Below, one piece after another: positions 23,139 to 31,771 of a stretch of 64,000 bases of DNA; the stretch's first letter is position 1, and every line of letters starts with the position of its first letter. A model generated the notes under the pieces. The model searched no databases. It was not told where the DNA came from and saw nothing but the letters and a program-made list of their open reading frames with translations. The stretch lies in the NCBI RefSeq assembly GCF_030700245.1, contig NZ_JAUYZI010000020.1:1-64000 (forward strand). The letters run 5' to 3'. The DNA comes from Methylobacterium amylolyticum. Lineage in GTDB: Bacteria > Pseudomonadota > Alphaproteobacteria > Rhizobiales > Beijerinckiaceae. The position numbers and the translations under genes were made by a program.

Positions 23139-26100
23139 CTACAGGCCGTGAAGCGCCGTGAAGAGGGTGTGCGGGATGGTGTCGTGCCAAGCCGCGTGCG
23201 CCACGGGGTGGTCGCCGTCGAAGCCGTCGGATCCCGCCGCGGCCTGGGCGGGGAGGCCGGCCGCCGGAGCCGCCGCGAAGGGCGGGGCGGCGGGGTGATC
23301 CGCGGCCGTCGGCGCGGCGTGGAAGCGGAGGTGCGGGTCGACCGCGTCGAGCCACGACGACCACGCGTCGCCGGTCGCGGCGCCGGGCGCCGGGATCTGC
23401 AGGAAGCCGAACTGGTCGTGCTGGGCGTCGAGGAGCGCGTGCGCGGGGGCCGGCGCGGGGACCTGCGGGAATGTGAGCTGCGGGAAGTCGAACGCGTCGT
23501 GCGCGCCCGTCCGGTCGTGCTGCGCGTCCGCGGCGTGGGTGCCCCCGGGCTGCCCGCTCTCCGCCGGCCGCGACGGCGCGGGGGCGGCCTGCTGCGCGGC
23601 CGCGCCGGGACCCGCCGCGTGGGCGGCCGGCCCGCCGCTCCCCGCGGCATTCGCTTCGCCCGCCGTCCCGGACCCGCGGCCGCCGTCGTCCGGCGGCCCG
23701 TGCGGGGCGGCGCGGTCAGCGTGGTCCGGGCGATCAGCGTGGTCCGGGCGATCACCGTGGTCCGCGCCCGGCCCGCCCGCGGCGGCGATCCCCGCGACGG
23801 GCGCGCCGCTCGAACCGCCCGCCGCAGCCTCGGACGCGTGCGATGCGGGCTCGGGGGACGCGGGCGCGGGGGACGCGGCGGCGTGATGCGCCTCGCCCGG
23901 CGACGCCGCGCGTCCGGTCGCGGCGTGCGCGTCCGCGGCCTGGCCATCGTGCGGGCCGGACGGGGCTGCCGCGTGCTCCGACCCGTGTTCGACCGTCTGC
24001 GTCGCCGCCTGAGGCGCCGTTCCCTGGACCGATCCCTGGGCGGCGGGCGCAGGCACGTCGGCGTGGGTGCCGCCCGACCCGCTCGACGCCTGTGCGGTCG
24101 AGACCGGGCTCGTGCCGGCCGGGGCCGCCGCGTGGACGGTCTCCTGGGCCGCCGCCGGCGCGATTCCGGAGCTCGATCCCTGGTTCGTGCTCTGGGTGGT
24201 CGCGGACGGGGATGCGTGGGCGCTGCCCGACCCGCTCGACGGCGGCGCGGCGGCGGTCGTGCCGGTGCCGACCGGGGCCGCCGCGTGGCCGGTCTCCTGG
24301 GCTGGCGCGTGGGTCGCTCCCGACGGCGTCCCCTGGCTCGATCCTTGGCTCGATCCCTGGCTGGTGACCGGGCTCGATGCCGGCGTGGCGGAGGTCTCGG
24401 TGTGGGCGCCGCTCGACGCCGGCGCGGGCGCGGCCGAACTCGGGCCGGCCGCCGCGTGGCCGGTCTCCTGGGCCGCCGCCGGCGCGATTCCGGTGCTCGA
24501 TCCCTGACCCGTGCTCTGGGTGGTCGCGGACGGGGAGGCGGGGGCGCTGGCCGACCCGCCCGACGCCTGCGCGGCGCCCGCACTCGTGCCGGTGCCGCTC
24601 GGGGCCGCCGCGTGACCGGCCTCCTGGACCGGCGCATGGGCCGCCCCCGATTGCGCCCCCGACTGTGCCGCAGATTGCGCCCCAGATTGCGTCCCAGATT
24701 GCGCCCCTTGGCCTGTGCCCTGGCCGGCGGCGGCCGCGATGGAACCGACCGGTGCCTGCGTCGCGGCCGCGGGCTGTCCGTGGGCTGCGCTCTCCGCCGG
24801 GCTCGGGGTCGCGGTCTCGGATTCCGCCGCGTGGTGCGTCGCCGGTTGCGGCGCGTGAGCCTGCGCCGTCTGGGCGGTCGAGCCGTGGCCGCTTCCCGCT
24901 GCGGTCTCGCCTGACGGCGCGGCCTGCCCCGGCGTCGCGTGGGCGGGATCCGCCGGAGCGGCCTGCGTGGTGCCCGCCGCCAAGGCTGTTCCGGAGCTGG
25001 CTGCTCCGGAACTGGCTGCCCCGGAGTTGGCCGCTTCGGAGTTGGCTGCCCCCGAGGCCGCGTGGCCCGCGGGAGCCGCGTGCCCGGTCTCGATCGTCCC
25101 CGCGGGGGCCGGACCGGGGCCGGCGGTGGCGGTCGGGTGATGCGCGCCCGGAGCGGGGGTGGCCGCGGATGCGGTCTGGCCCGCGGCGGCGTGATCGGCG
25201 CTCTCCGCCCGCGCCGGGGACCCGCCGGGCGCGGCGACCGGGTCCGGGGCGACACGCTCCCGGGTCGGCCCGGGCTCGCCGGCAGGCTCGGGCTCGGACT
25301 GGGCCGCGGGTTCGGCCGCGCGGTCGGCCGGCTCGTGCGCGCCCGCGTGGCCGGTATCGGCGGTCCCGTGCAGGGAGAGGGGGCCGGACGCCGCGGACGC
25401 GGCGGGAGCGGCCCGCGCGGTCGCGGCGTCGGCGGCGCTGGGCAGGCGGCGCTCGCCGAGGGCGAGGGTCCCGTCCATCAGGGTGCCCGCGGCCCCGGCC
25501 GTCCCGGAATCCGGCAGGCCGAGGACGTGCCCCATCTCGTGCATCACGACGGTGAGCAGGTCGTAATGCCCCGCCGCCGCCTGGGACGGATCGGTGAGCC
25601 GGGCGGTCCCGGCGGCGTTGGCGGCGTGGGGGAACTCCGCGTCGTCCAGCGGCGTCGGGTCCACGTACCAGCCGGCGCCGGCCGCGTCGGCGTCGATGGT
25701 GACGCGGCCGGCGGCCTCCTGGCCGAGCGCCGTGCCCGAGAGGTCCGCCACGGCGAAGGAGGCGGCGGTCAGCAGCGCGATCTGCGACGCGGTCGCGCCC
25801 GCCGCCCGCCAGTCGGCGATCGCCGCCGCGACCATGCCGTCGAGCTGCCGCTGGGTCAGGGCCGTCACGCCGGGCGTCGCGGGCGAGCCCTGCACGCCGC
25901 CGGGGCCGGCGCTCTGCGAGGGCGGAGGGCCGATCGTGTAGTTGCCCGAGACGGTGGAGGTCCCGTCGGTCAGGGTGAAGGACAGGCTGGCGCTGCCGGC
26001 CGTCTGCGCGTGGTAGGCGATCTGCCCGGCGTCGATCTCCCGCTGGGTGAAGGTCGTGACCTCCGCGGTGCCGGTGCCGTCGGTCCGGGTGAAGTAGCCG

Positions 26101-29100
26101 AGGCTCCCGGAGCCGGTCCCGGACATCGCGTAGCGGAGGTCGGCGGCGGCGGTGTCGGGATCGGTCGCCCCGAACGCCGCGGCGCTCAGGGTCACGGTCC
26201 CGCCCACCGCCGCGCGGATGGCGTGGGTGCCCCCGGCCGTCGGCGCGTCGTCGATGCCGTTGATCGTCACGCGCACGGTCGTGGCGGCCGAGGCCATCCC
26301 GTCGCCGACGCCGACGGCGTAGGTCGCGGTGACGCTCTCGCCCTGGCGCAGGAACGCCGCCGCGCTGCTGGGCAGCGCGAAGGACCACGTCACGGTCCCC
26401 GCGCTGCCGGCGCTGCTCTCCCCCGTCACCGCCGCGGTCAGGGCGGTGCCGAGCGCCGTCTGCAAGGCCGTCACGGCCTCCGCGCTGGCGCCGCTGCCGG
26501 ACGCGGAGACCGTCACGTGGTCGAGATGGGCCGTCGCGGTGTGATGGTCGCCCGCGTCGGCGTCCGTGAAGCCGACCGCGCCGGTGGCCTGCAGCGCCGT
26601 GACCGGGGTGACGGCGCCGTTATAGGCCTGGAAGACGTAGACCCCCGGGCTGCCGGTGTTGCCGGGAGCGGTCGGCAGGGCCTGGAGCTGCGCGGCGTTC
26701 CCCGATTGCGGCAGCTCGTAGAAGTTGACCCCGTTGCCGGCCGCGTAGCCGGCGCGGGCCACCACGGCCCCGCTGGCGTCGCCCGTCGTCCAGTTCACCG
26801 CCTCGTAGCGGTAGACGATGTCGAAGTCGCCGTCGCCGCGGCCGACGAGCTGGACCTGGAAGGCGTTCGCCCGGTCCGTGTGCTGGGCGTAGTAGCCGAC
26901 ATCGTCCCAGGTCACGGTGAGGGTGTGCCGGTCCGCGTCCAGGTCGAGGTAGACGCGGTCGGAGCCCGTCGAGGTGCCGCCCGGCGTCGCCGCCGTCGCG
27001 CCCCCGCGGGTGTCCACGTCGGCGAAGAACGGCGCGATGATCGCGGGGCTGGCGGCGGTGATCGGGCTCGGCCTGTAGCTGCTCGACGCCGCGCCGAAGG
27101 TGATGTTGCCGTTGTTGTTGACGTAGAGCGACGTGTAGTACGTCCCGAAGAAGTTGAGGCCGTTCGTCCCGAACACCGCCCGGATGTCGATGGCGCCCGA
27201 CGAGTTGTCGTCGCCGATGTCGAGCACGGTCTCGCCGAAGCCGCCCGTCCCGCCGAGTCCGTTGACGAGGCTGCCGGCCGCGCCGCCGGCGGTCCCGCCT
27301 GAACCGGCGCTGCCGGCGGCGAGGGCGCTCTGGCCGGCCGACAGGGGTTGCGGCGCCGCACCGCTCGCCGGCGTCAGCACCGTGGCGGTCCCGCCTCCGC
27401 TCGTGATCGACGGCGCGTCGTTGATGCCGGTGACGAGGATCGCCAGCGGCGCCGTCGAGCGCGTCCCGTCGGCGGCCTGGGCGGTGATGCTGAACACGTC
27501 GGTCGCCTGCTGGCCCTGGGCCAGCACCGCGGCGTGGTCGGCGCGGTAGACGTAGGTCCCGTCCGGGTGCAGCGTCAGGGTGCCGTACTGGCCCGGCAGC
27601 GTCGCGCCACTGCCCGCCACGCCCGTGTCCGGACCCGAGGCCGGCCGGGCGGACACGACCTGGGCGCTCGATCCGCCCGTTCCCGGGCCGCCCGTTCCCA
27701 GGCCACCTTGCCCCAGGACGCCCTGGCCGGACCCGTCGGCGGCCAGGACCTGGCCCTGCGTCACCGAGCCCGACTGGGGCTGGAGCGCGAAGGGAGCCGG
27801 GGGCGGCGCGGCGGGTTGCTGCGGGGCCGGCTCGGGCGAGGGCCCCGGCGCGGGGAGGGGGGCCGGCGCGGGGACGGCCGGCTGCGGCGTGGCGGCGGGC
27901 TGCGTCGGAGCCGGCTCCGCGACCACCTGGACGACGGCCGGTGCCGCGGCCGCAGGTGCCTGGACGATCGCGGCCGCGGGGGCGACGGCAACGACCGGGG
28001 CGACCGCAGCCGTTGGGGCGACCGCGGGCGCCGGGACGACGGGCGACGGCGCCGCGGCGGCGGGCAGGGGGGCCGCGGCGCTGGCCGTCACGACCCCGCC
28101 GGGGAGGTCCGTGCGCGGCGGCTCGCTGCCCGGCTCGGAGGGCGGGCTCTGGACGGGGCCGGGGCCGGGCGGGGTGCCGGGGGCGGACGGGCCGGATTCC
28201 GGACCCGCCGGCAGCCCCGGGGCCGGCGGCTGCATCTGGCCGGGGGGCGGCAGGACGAGGCTCGGGGCCGTGCCCGAACTCGTCCCGCCGCCGGTGCTGG
28301 GCCCGGTATAGACCGGCAGGCGCGGCGCCTCGGCCTGGGTCTGCTGCATGCTCTGCACGAGGGTGCGCTCGTGCGCCATCTCCTCGGCGCTCTTCGGCAC
28401 CTGCTCGACGCGGGCCTCGGCCGTGCCCGTCGGGCGCACCACCACCGCGGTCTTCGGGTCCGAGACGGTGGCCAGCAGCCGGGTCGGGTCGTCGCGGTCG
28501 TAGATGTCGAACCGGCCGGTATGCTCCTGCGGGTTGTCGCCGGTCGCCGGCTCGGTGATGACCGCGTAGCTGGTGGTGCCGTCCTCGGCGATCACCGAGG
28601 CCCGGACGGCGGTGCCGCGGATGCCCATCGTCGCCACCGGCGTGCCGACCTTCATGTCGCCGGTCTTGGCGACCTGGCCGGCGACGAAGCTGAGCGAGCC
28701 CTGGACGAGGTTGATCAGGCTGCGGTTGTCGGCGCCGCCGGGCTGGTAGACCAGCTCGTTCAGCACCATCCGGGCGTTGCCGGCGAGGCTGAACAGCGAG
28801 CCGTCGAGGAACGCCACCGCCAGCGCCGCGCCCCGGTCGGTCTGGACGACGTCGCCCTTGTAGACGAGGTCGCCCGCGTGCAGCGTCACGGTGACGCCGT
28901 TGCGCACGACCGCCGCGCCGCCGCTCAGCGTCTGGACGCGGCCGATGGCGCCGCTGGCATCCGTGGCCGGCGCGGGCCCCGCCTGCGCCACCTGGACCCC
29001 GTGCGCGGGCCGGGCCAGCGCCTCGATCACGTCGTCCGGGAGGGAGGCCCCGTTCGGGGCCACGAGCTTCGGCCGGTGCTGCGCGGAGAAGTAGTCGGGC

Positions 29101-29279
29101 ACGACGAGGCGCTGGCCCTCGCCGGTGATCACGAGATCCGCCCCGTCGCGGACGTAGTCGCCCCGGAAGATCAGCCCGGCATCGTCGACGCGGACGATCC
29201 CGTCCGCCGCCTGCCCGCCGACGGGACCGAAGGCGAAGCCGTCGGCGCGCATCCCGGCGAGATCGAACAGCGGTCTCAA
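23139..29279 (-). CDS. Giant FecR/VCBS/nidogen-like/metzincin-like surface protein (predicted type I secreted)
   Basis: A 2046-residue protein with no signal peptide, no membrane segment and no cysteine. Order: a ~95-residue cap; a FecR-like domain at about 112-230 (RVQTLSGGAAVVRNGVTV, GDLVYKGDVVQTD, DGSLFSLAGNARMVL, VATMGIRGTAVRASV), which also resembles LapA retention modules; a Pro/Ala-rich spacer; a VCBS-type repeat at about 500-625 (YGTLTLHPDGTYVYRAD); a nidogen-like domain at about 680-885 (LYVNNNGNITFG, IIAPFFADVDTRGG); two cadherin-like repeats to about 1115; a metzincin-like zinc motif near 1245 (HEMGHVLGLPD with LMDG beyond); then about 600 residues of Ala/Ser/Gly/Gln/Thr repeats. 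The start is taken as TTG 29279; an ATG lies nine codons on. Secretion by the neighbouring exporter is inferred. Confidence 0.85.
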   Translation of the reverse strand: MRPLFDLAGMRADGFAFGPVGGQAADGIVRVDDAGLIFRGDYVRDGADLVITGEGQRLVVPDYFSAQHRPKLVAPNGASLPDDVIEALARPAHGVQVAQAGPAPATDASGAIGRVQTLSGGAAVVRNGVTVTLHAGDLVYKGDVVQTDRGAALAVAFLDGSLFSLAGNARMVLNELVYQPGGADNRSLINLVQGSLSFVAGQVAKTGDMKVGTPVATMGIRGTAVRASVIAEDGTTSYAVITEPATGDNPQEHTGRFDIYDRDDPTRLLATVSDPKTAVVVRPTGTAEARVEQVPKSAEEMAHERTLVQSMQQTQAEAPRLPVYTGPSTGGGTSSGTAPSLVLPPPGQMQPPAPGLPAGPESGPSAPGTPPGPGPVQSPPSEPGSEPPRTDLPGGVVTASAAAPLPAAAAPSPVVPAPAVAPTAAVAPVVAVAPAAAIVQAPAAAAPAVVQVVAEPAPTQPAATPQPAVPAPAPLPAPGPSPEPAPQQPAAPPPAPFALQPQSGSVTQGQVLAADGSGQGVLGQGGLGTGGPGTGGSSAQVVSARPASGPDTGVAGSGATLPGQYGTLTLHPDGTYVYRADHAAVLAQGQQATDVFSITAQAADGTRSTAPLAILVTGINDAPSITSGGGTATVLTPASGAAPQPLSAGQSALAAGSAGSGGTAGGAAGSLVNGLGGTGGFGETVLDIGDDNSSGAIDIRAVFGTNGLNFFGTYYTSLYVNNNGNITFGAASSSYRPSPITAASPAIIAPFFADVDTRGGATAATPGGTSTGSDRVYLDLDADRHTLTVTWDDVGYYAQHTDRANAFQVQLVGRGDGDFDIVYRYEAVNWTTGDASGAVVARAGYAAGNGVNFYELPQSGNAAQLQALPTAPGNTGSPGVYVFQAYNGAVTPVTALQATGAVGFTDADAGDHHTATAHLDHVTVSASGSGASAEAVTALQTALGTALTAAVTGESSAGSAGTVTWSFALPSSAAAFLRQGESVTATYAVGVGDGMASAATTVRVTINGIDDAPTAGGTHAIRAAVGGTVTLSAAAFGATDPDTAAADLRYAMSGTGSGSLGYFTRTDGTGTAEVTTFTQREIDAGQIAYHAQTAGSASLSFTLTDGTSTVSGNYTIGPPPSQSAGPGGVQGSPATPGVTALTQRQLDGMVAAAIADWRAAGATASQIALLTAASFAVADLSGTALGQEAAGRVTIDADAAGAGWYVDPTPLDDAEFPHAANAAGTARLTDPSQAAAGHYDLLTVVMHEMGHVLGLPDSGTAGAAGTLMDGTLALGERRLPSAADAATARAAPAASAASGPLSLHGTADTGHAGAHEPADRAAEPAAQSEPEPAGEPGPTRERVAPDPVAAPGGSPARAESADHAAAGQTASAATPAPGAHHPTATAGPGPAPAGTIETGHAAPAGHAASGAANSEAANSGAASSGAASSGTALAAGTTQAAPADPAHATPGQAAPSGETAAGSGHGSTAQTAQAHAPQPATHHAAESETATPSPAESAAHGQPAAATQAPVGSIAAAAGQGTGQGAQSGTQSGAQSAAQSGAQSGAAHAPVQEAGHAAAPSGTGTSAGAAQASGGSASAPASPSATTQSTGQGSSTGIAPAAAQETGHAAAGPSSAAPAPASSGAHTETSATPASSPVTSQGSSQGSSQGTPSGATHAPAQETGHAAAPVGTGTTAAAPPSSGSGSAHASPSATTQSTNQGSSSGIAPAAAQETVHAAAPAGTSPVSTAQASSGSGGTHADVPAPAAQGSVQGTAPQAATQTVEHGSEHAAAPSGPHDGQAADAHAATGRAASPGEAHHAAASPAPASPEPASHASEAAAGGSSGAPVAGIAAAGGPGADHGDRPDHADRPDHADRAAPHGPPDDGGRGSGTAGEANAAGSGGPAAHAAGPGAAAQQAAPAPSRPAESGQPGGTHAADAQHDRTGAHDAFDFPQLTFPQVPAPAPAHALLDAQHDQFGFLQIPAPGAATGDAWSSWLDAVDPHLRFHAAPTAADHPAAPPFAAAPAAGLPAQAAAGSDGFDGDHPVAHAAWHDTIPHTLFTALHGL
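24127..24537. repeat. Long in-frame direct repeats in the low-complexity tail of the giant gene
   Basis: About 87 bp at 24127-24213 recur at 24451-24537 with few changes, exactly 324 bp (108 codons) apart. In protein they read as TTQSTnQGSSsGIAPAAAQE followed by a HAAA ending. Shorter related units (THAPAQETGHAAA, AHAPVQEAGHAAA) lie between and beside them. Such repeats can expand or contract by recombination without shifting frame. Confidence 0.75.
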
Positions 29280-29425
29280 GGCGCCAGTCCCACTCAGGCA
29301 CGCGGCGGGACGTCCCGGCGGCCTTGCATCGCCCGTGATCGCATCAGGGCGACGAACCTATCGTACCGATTGCAGGCCCGATTATGGCAGCGGGCGCGCG
29401 CCGCCAAGCGGGCAAGCGATGCTAG

Positions 29426-29458
29426 ATTGTATTGCGGCGATCCGATGCATCGCCGCAA
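29426..29458 (-). promoter_or_regulatory. Inverted repeat and -10-like site upstream of the giant gene
   Basis: TTGCGGCGAT (29432-29441) and ATCGCCGCAA (29449-29458) form a perfect 10-bp inverted repeat around a 7-bp spacer. Directly next to it, reading toward the giant gene, is TACAAT (29426-29431), about 150 bp before its start. An operator over a promoter is a plausible reading; the site could also relate to the end of the GntR gene at 29531, but no T-run follows. Confidence 0.4.
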
Positions 29459-29530
29459 CAGGTTTCCGGCGGACGAGCCCGTCGTGCGGCCCCGCGCGGC
29501 TCTCCCGTCCGGCGGGCCGGGCGGCCGCGG

Positions 29531-30250
29531 TCACAGGTGCTTGAGCCCGAAGCTATCCAGGAGCGGCAGCAGCTCGTCCCGGGCGCGCAGGCGGTGGCGG
29601 TGGGCGCAGGCCTGCGCCTCGGCCGGGTCGCCGCGCCGGATCGCCTCGACCAGCGCCCCGTGCTCGGCCACCGAGGCGCCGAGCTCGCGCCGCAGCCGCA
29701 GCGTCAGCATGCGGGCGCGGTGCGACTGGTCGTTGATGGTCTGGATGATCCGGATCATGCGCCCGTTCCCCGCCCGCTCGACCAGCGCCCGGTGGAAGCC
29801 GGCATCCGCCTGTCCCCAGGCGGGCAGGTCGCCGGCCCGCCACGCCGCGTCCATGGCCTCGGTCTGCGCGGCGAGTTCCGCCGCGGCCGCCGCGCGCGCC
29901 GCGTCGGGCAGGGCGGCGAGCAGGGCGGCGGCCCGCCCCTCCACCGCGACGATCACGTCGTAGATCTCGCGCATGTCCTCCGGGGCCAGCGCGCAGATCA
30001 GCACGCCGCGCCGGGGCAGCACCCGCACCAGCCCGTCCTCCTGGAGGCGGATCACCGCCTCGTGGACGGGGGTCCGGCTCATGCCGAGCCGCAGGGCGAT
30101 CTCCTGCTCGGAGGCCTGGTAGCCGGGCGCGAAGCTCGAATCCTGGATGGCCCGCTTCATCGCCGCGTAGGCGTCGTCGACCAGCGACGGCCGCCGCTCG
30201 GCCTCCGGATCCTCGGCCTTCGTCCCCGCCGCCGAACGCCCCCGCGCCAT
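29531..30250 (-). CDS. GntR-family (FadR/FCD type) transcriptional regulator
   Basis: A 239-residue regulator. The winged HTH at about 25-90 is typical (IALRLGMSRTPVHEAVIRLQ followed by EDGLVRVLPRRGV), and the helical FCD ligand domain spans about 100-225, with the metal-binding pattern AGFHRALVERAGN and the His of AEHGALVEAI. Such regulators usually sense carboxylic acids. It is divergent from an MFS transporter and a tartrate/malate dehydrogenase, and two copies of CTTSCATGCAAG lie between them. The stop TGA lies at the left end of the frame; the ATG at 30250 begins a polar extension before the HTH. Confidence 0.9.
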   Translation of the reverse strand: MARGRSAAGTKAEDPEAERRPSLVDDAYAAMKRAIQDSSFAPGYQASEQEIALRLGMSRTPVHEAVIRLQEDGLVRVLPRRGVLICALAPEDMREIYDVIVAVEGRAAALLAALPDAARAAAAAELAAQTEAMDAAWRAGDLPAWGQADAGFHRALVERAGNGRMIRIIQTINDQSHRARMLTLRLRRELGASVAEHGALVEAIRRGDPAEAQACAHRHRLRARDELLPLLDSFGLKHL

Positions 30251-30284
30251 CGCCCGACCTCCCGTGCCCGATCCTTCGTATCAA

Positions 30285-30296
30285 CTTCCATGCAAG
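30285..30296. promoter_or_regulatory. Probable GntR operator O1 in the gntR promoter
   Basis: CTTCCATGCAAG (30285-30296) is one mismatch from the perfect palindrome of the second site; the shared 16-mer is ACTTSCATGCAAGCT plus flank. It lies in the spacer of a possible minus-strand promoter (TTGCAG at 30297-30302 and TACGAA at 30275-30280), where binding would block transcription of the regulator gene. Confidence 0.65.
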
Positions 30297-30309
30297 CTGC
30301 AATACGGAC

Positions 30310-30357
30310 TTGACGGGGGACGCGTCGCGGCCTAGGCAATGCAAACTTGCATGCAAG
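30310..30357. promoter_or_regulatory. MFS/dehydrogenase promoter with perfect GntR operator O2
   Basis: TTGACG (30310-30315) and TAGGCA (30333-30338) are 17 bp apart and face the transporter gene. CTTGCATGCAAG, a perfect 12-bp palindrome at 30346-30357, lies just downstream of the -10 where the transcript would start. Together with O1, 61 bp away, this is a typical two-operator layout for a FadR-type repressor controlling both directions. Confidence 0.68.
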
Positions 30358-30415
30358 CTGGCACACATAGGCCGGCGCGTGCCGGGCACCCCGGTGGGCA
30401 TCCCAGGAGGAAACG

Positions 30416-31714
30416 ATGGACGGTTCGCTTGAGAAAGCGACCATGCGCCGAGTCATGTGGCGCTTGGTCCCCTTTATCTGCCTCCTGTACTTCATCGCCT
30501 TCATCGACCGCGTGAACATCGGCTTCGCCGCGCTGACGATGAACAAGGACCTCGGCTTCTCCTCGGCCGTGTTCGGCTTCGGGGCGGGGGTGTTCTTCTT
30601 CGGCTATTTCCTGTTCGAGGTGCCCTCGAACATGGTCCTCGACAAGGTCGGCGCCCGCCTGTGGATCGCCCGGGTGATGATCACCTGGGGCCTGATCTCG
30701 GGTGCCTTCGCCTTCGTGCAGGGCGAGTACAGCTTCTACATCCTGCGCTTCCTGCTCGGCGCGGCCGAGGCCGGCTTCTTCCCGGGCATCATCCTGTACC
30801 TGACCTACTGGTTCCCGACCCGCTACCGCGCGGGCGTCGTCTCGCTGTTCATGGCGGCCGCGCCGATCTCGGTGGTGCTCGGCTCGCCGATCTCCAGCGC
30901 GCTCCTGGGGATGGAGGGCATCCTCGGCCTGCACGGCTGGCAGTGGATGTTCCTGATCGAGGCCGCCCCCGCCGTGGTGCTCGGCGTCGTGGTGCTGTTC
31001 TACATGACCGACCGCCCCGAGAAGGCGCGGTGGCTCACCGACGACCAGCGCGCGTGGCTGGTCGCCGAGATGAACGCGGAGCACGCCCGCAAGCAGGTCG
31101 TGGCCAAGCACGGCGTCCTGGCCGGGATGACCGACATCCGGGTCCTGGCGCTGGCGCTCGTCTACTTCGGCACCTCGGCCGGCCTGTACACGCTCGGCAT
31201 CTGGGCGCCGCAGATCATCAAGAGCTTCGGCCTGTCGACCATGGCGGTCGGCTTCCTGAACGGCGTGCCGCCGACGATCGCGGTGGTCGCGATGATCCTG
31301 TGGGCGCGCCACTCGGATAAGACGCGCGAGCGCACCTGGCACGTGGTCATCGCCTGCCTCGTGGCGGCGGCGGGCCTGATGCTGGCCGGCGGCGCGTCCT
31401 CGACCGTCGCCGTGATCGCCGCGCTCAGTCTCGTCAACGTCGGCATCAGCGCGGCCAAGCCGCCGCTCTGGGCGATGCCGACGATGTTCCTGTCCGGCTC
31501 GGCGGCGGCGGTGGGCATCGCCACGATCAACTCGATCGGCAACCTCGGCGGCTTCGTCGGCCCCTGGGCGATCGGCTGGCTCAAGGACCAGACCGGCGGC
31601 TTCACGGCCGGGCTGGTGTTCGTGGCGGCGCTGCTCGTGCTCTCCGCGGTCGTCACCCTGATCGTCGCCCGCGCGGGGCGCCGGTCCGAGACCGCCGACG
31701 CCGTCGCGCACTGA
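30416..31714 (+). CDS. MFS transporter, anion:cation symporter family
   Basis: A 432-residue transporter with twelve predicted membrane helices. The first loop region ICLLYFIAFIDRVNIGFAAL is the hallmark of the phthalate/tartrate/glucarate (ACS) branch, and FGYFLFEVPSNMVLDKVGAR is its second conserved block. It should import an organic anion with protons. AGGAGG lies 7 bp before the ATG. The dehydrogenase gene follows 57 bp later and the GntR gene is divergent, so the likely substrate is tartrate, malate or a related C4 acid; that assignment is inferred from the neighbour. Confidence 0.9.
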   Translation: MDGSLEKATMRRVMWRLVPFICLLYFIAFIDRVNIGFAALTMNKDLGFSSAVFGFGAGVFFFGYFLFEVPSNMVLDKVGARLWIARVMITWGLISGAFAFVQGEYSFYILRFLLGAAEAGFFPGIILYLTYWFPTRYRAGVVSLFMAAAPISVVLGSPISSALLGMEGILGLHGWQWMFLIEAAPAVVLGVVVLFYMTDRPEKARWLTDDQRAWLVAEMNAEHARKQVVAKHGVLAGMTDIRVLALALVYFGTSAGLYTLGIWAPQIIKSFGLSTMAVGFLNGVPPTIAVVAMILWARHSDKTRERTWHVVIACLVAAAGLMLAGGASSTVAVIAALSLVNVGISAAKPPLWAMPTMFLSGSAAAVGIATINSIGNLGGFVGPWAIGWLKDQTGGFTAGLVFVAALLVLSAVVTLIVARAGRRSETADAVAH

Positions 31715-31771
31715 CATTCCCCGAATCGACGCTTCCCGAAGCCCGACGCCCCTTCAGCACGGAGACCTGTC

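Noticed and set aside
23139..29279. Reading the giant FecR-domain protein as a classical FecR anti-sigma regulator
   Set aside because: There is no membrane helix, no cytoplasmic sigma-binding segment and no sigma factor gene nearby; the FecR-like domain is at the start of a long adhesin-like protein.
23139..29279. RTX calcium-binding repeats as a type I secretion mark
   Set aside because: No GGxGxDxxx nonapeptides were found; GGxG-like runs in the region are plain Gly/Ser/Ala low complexity.
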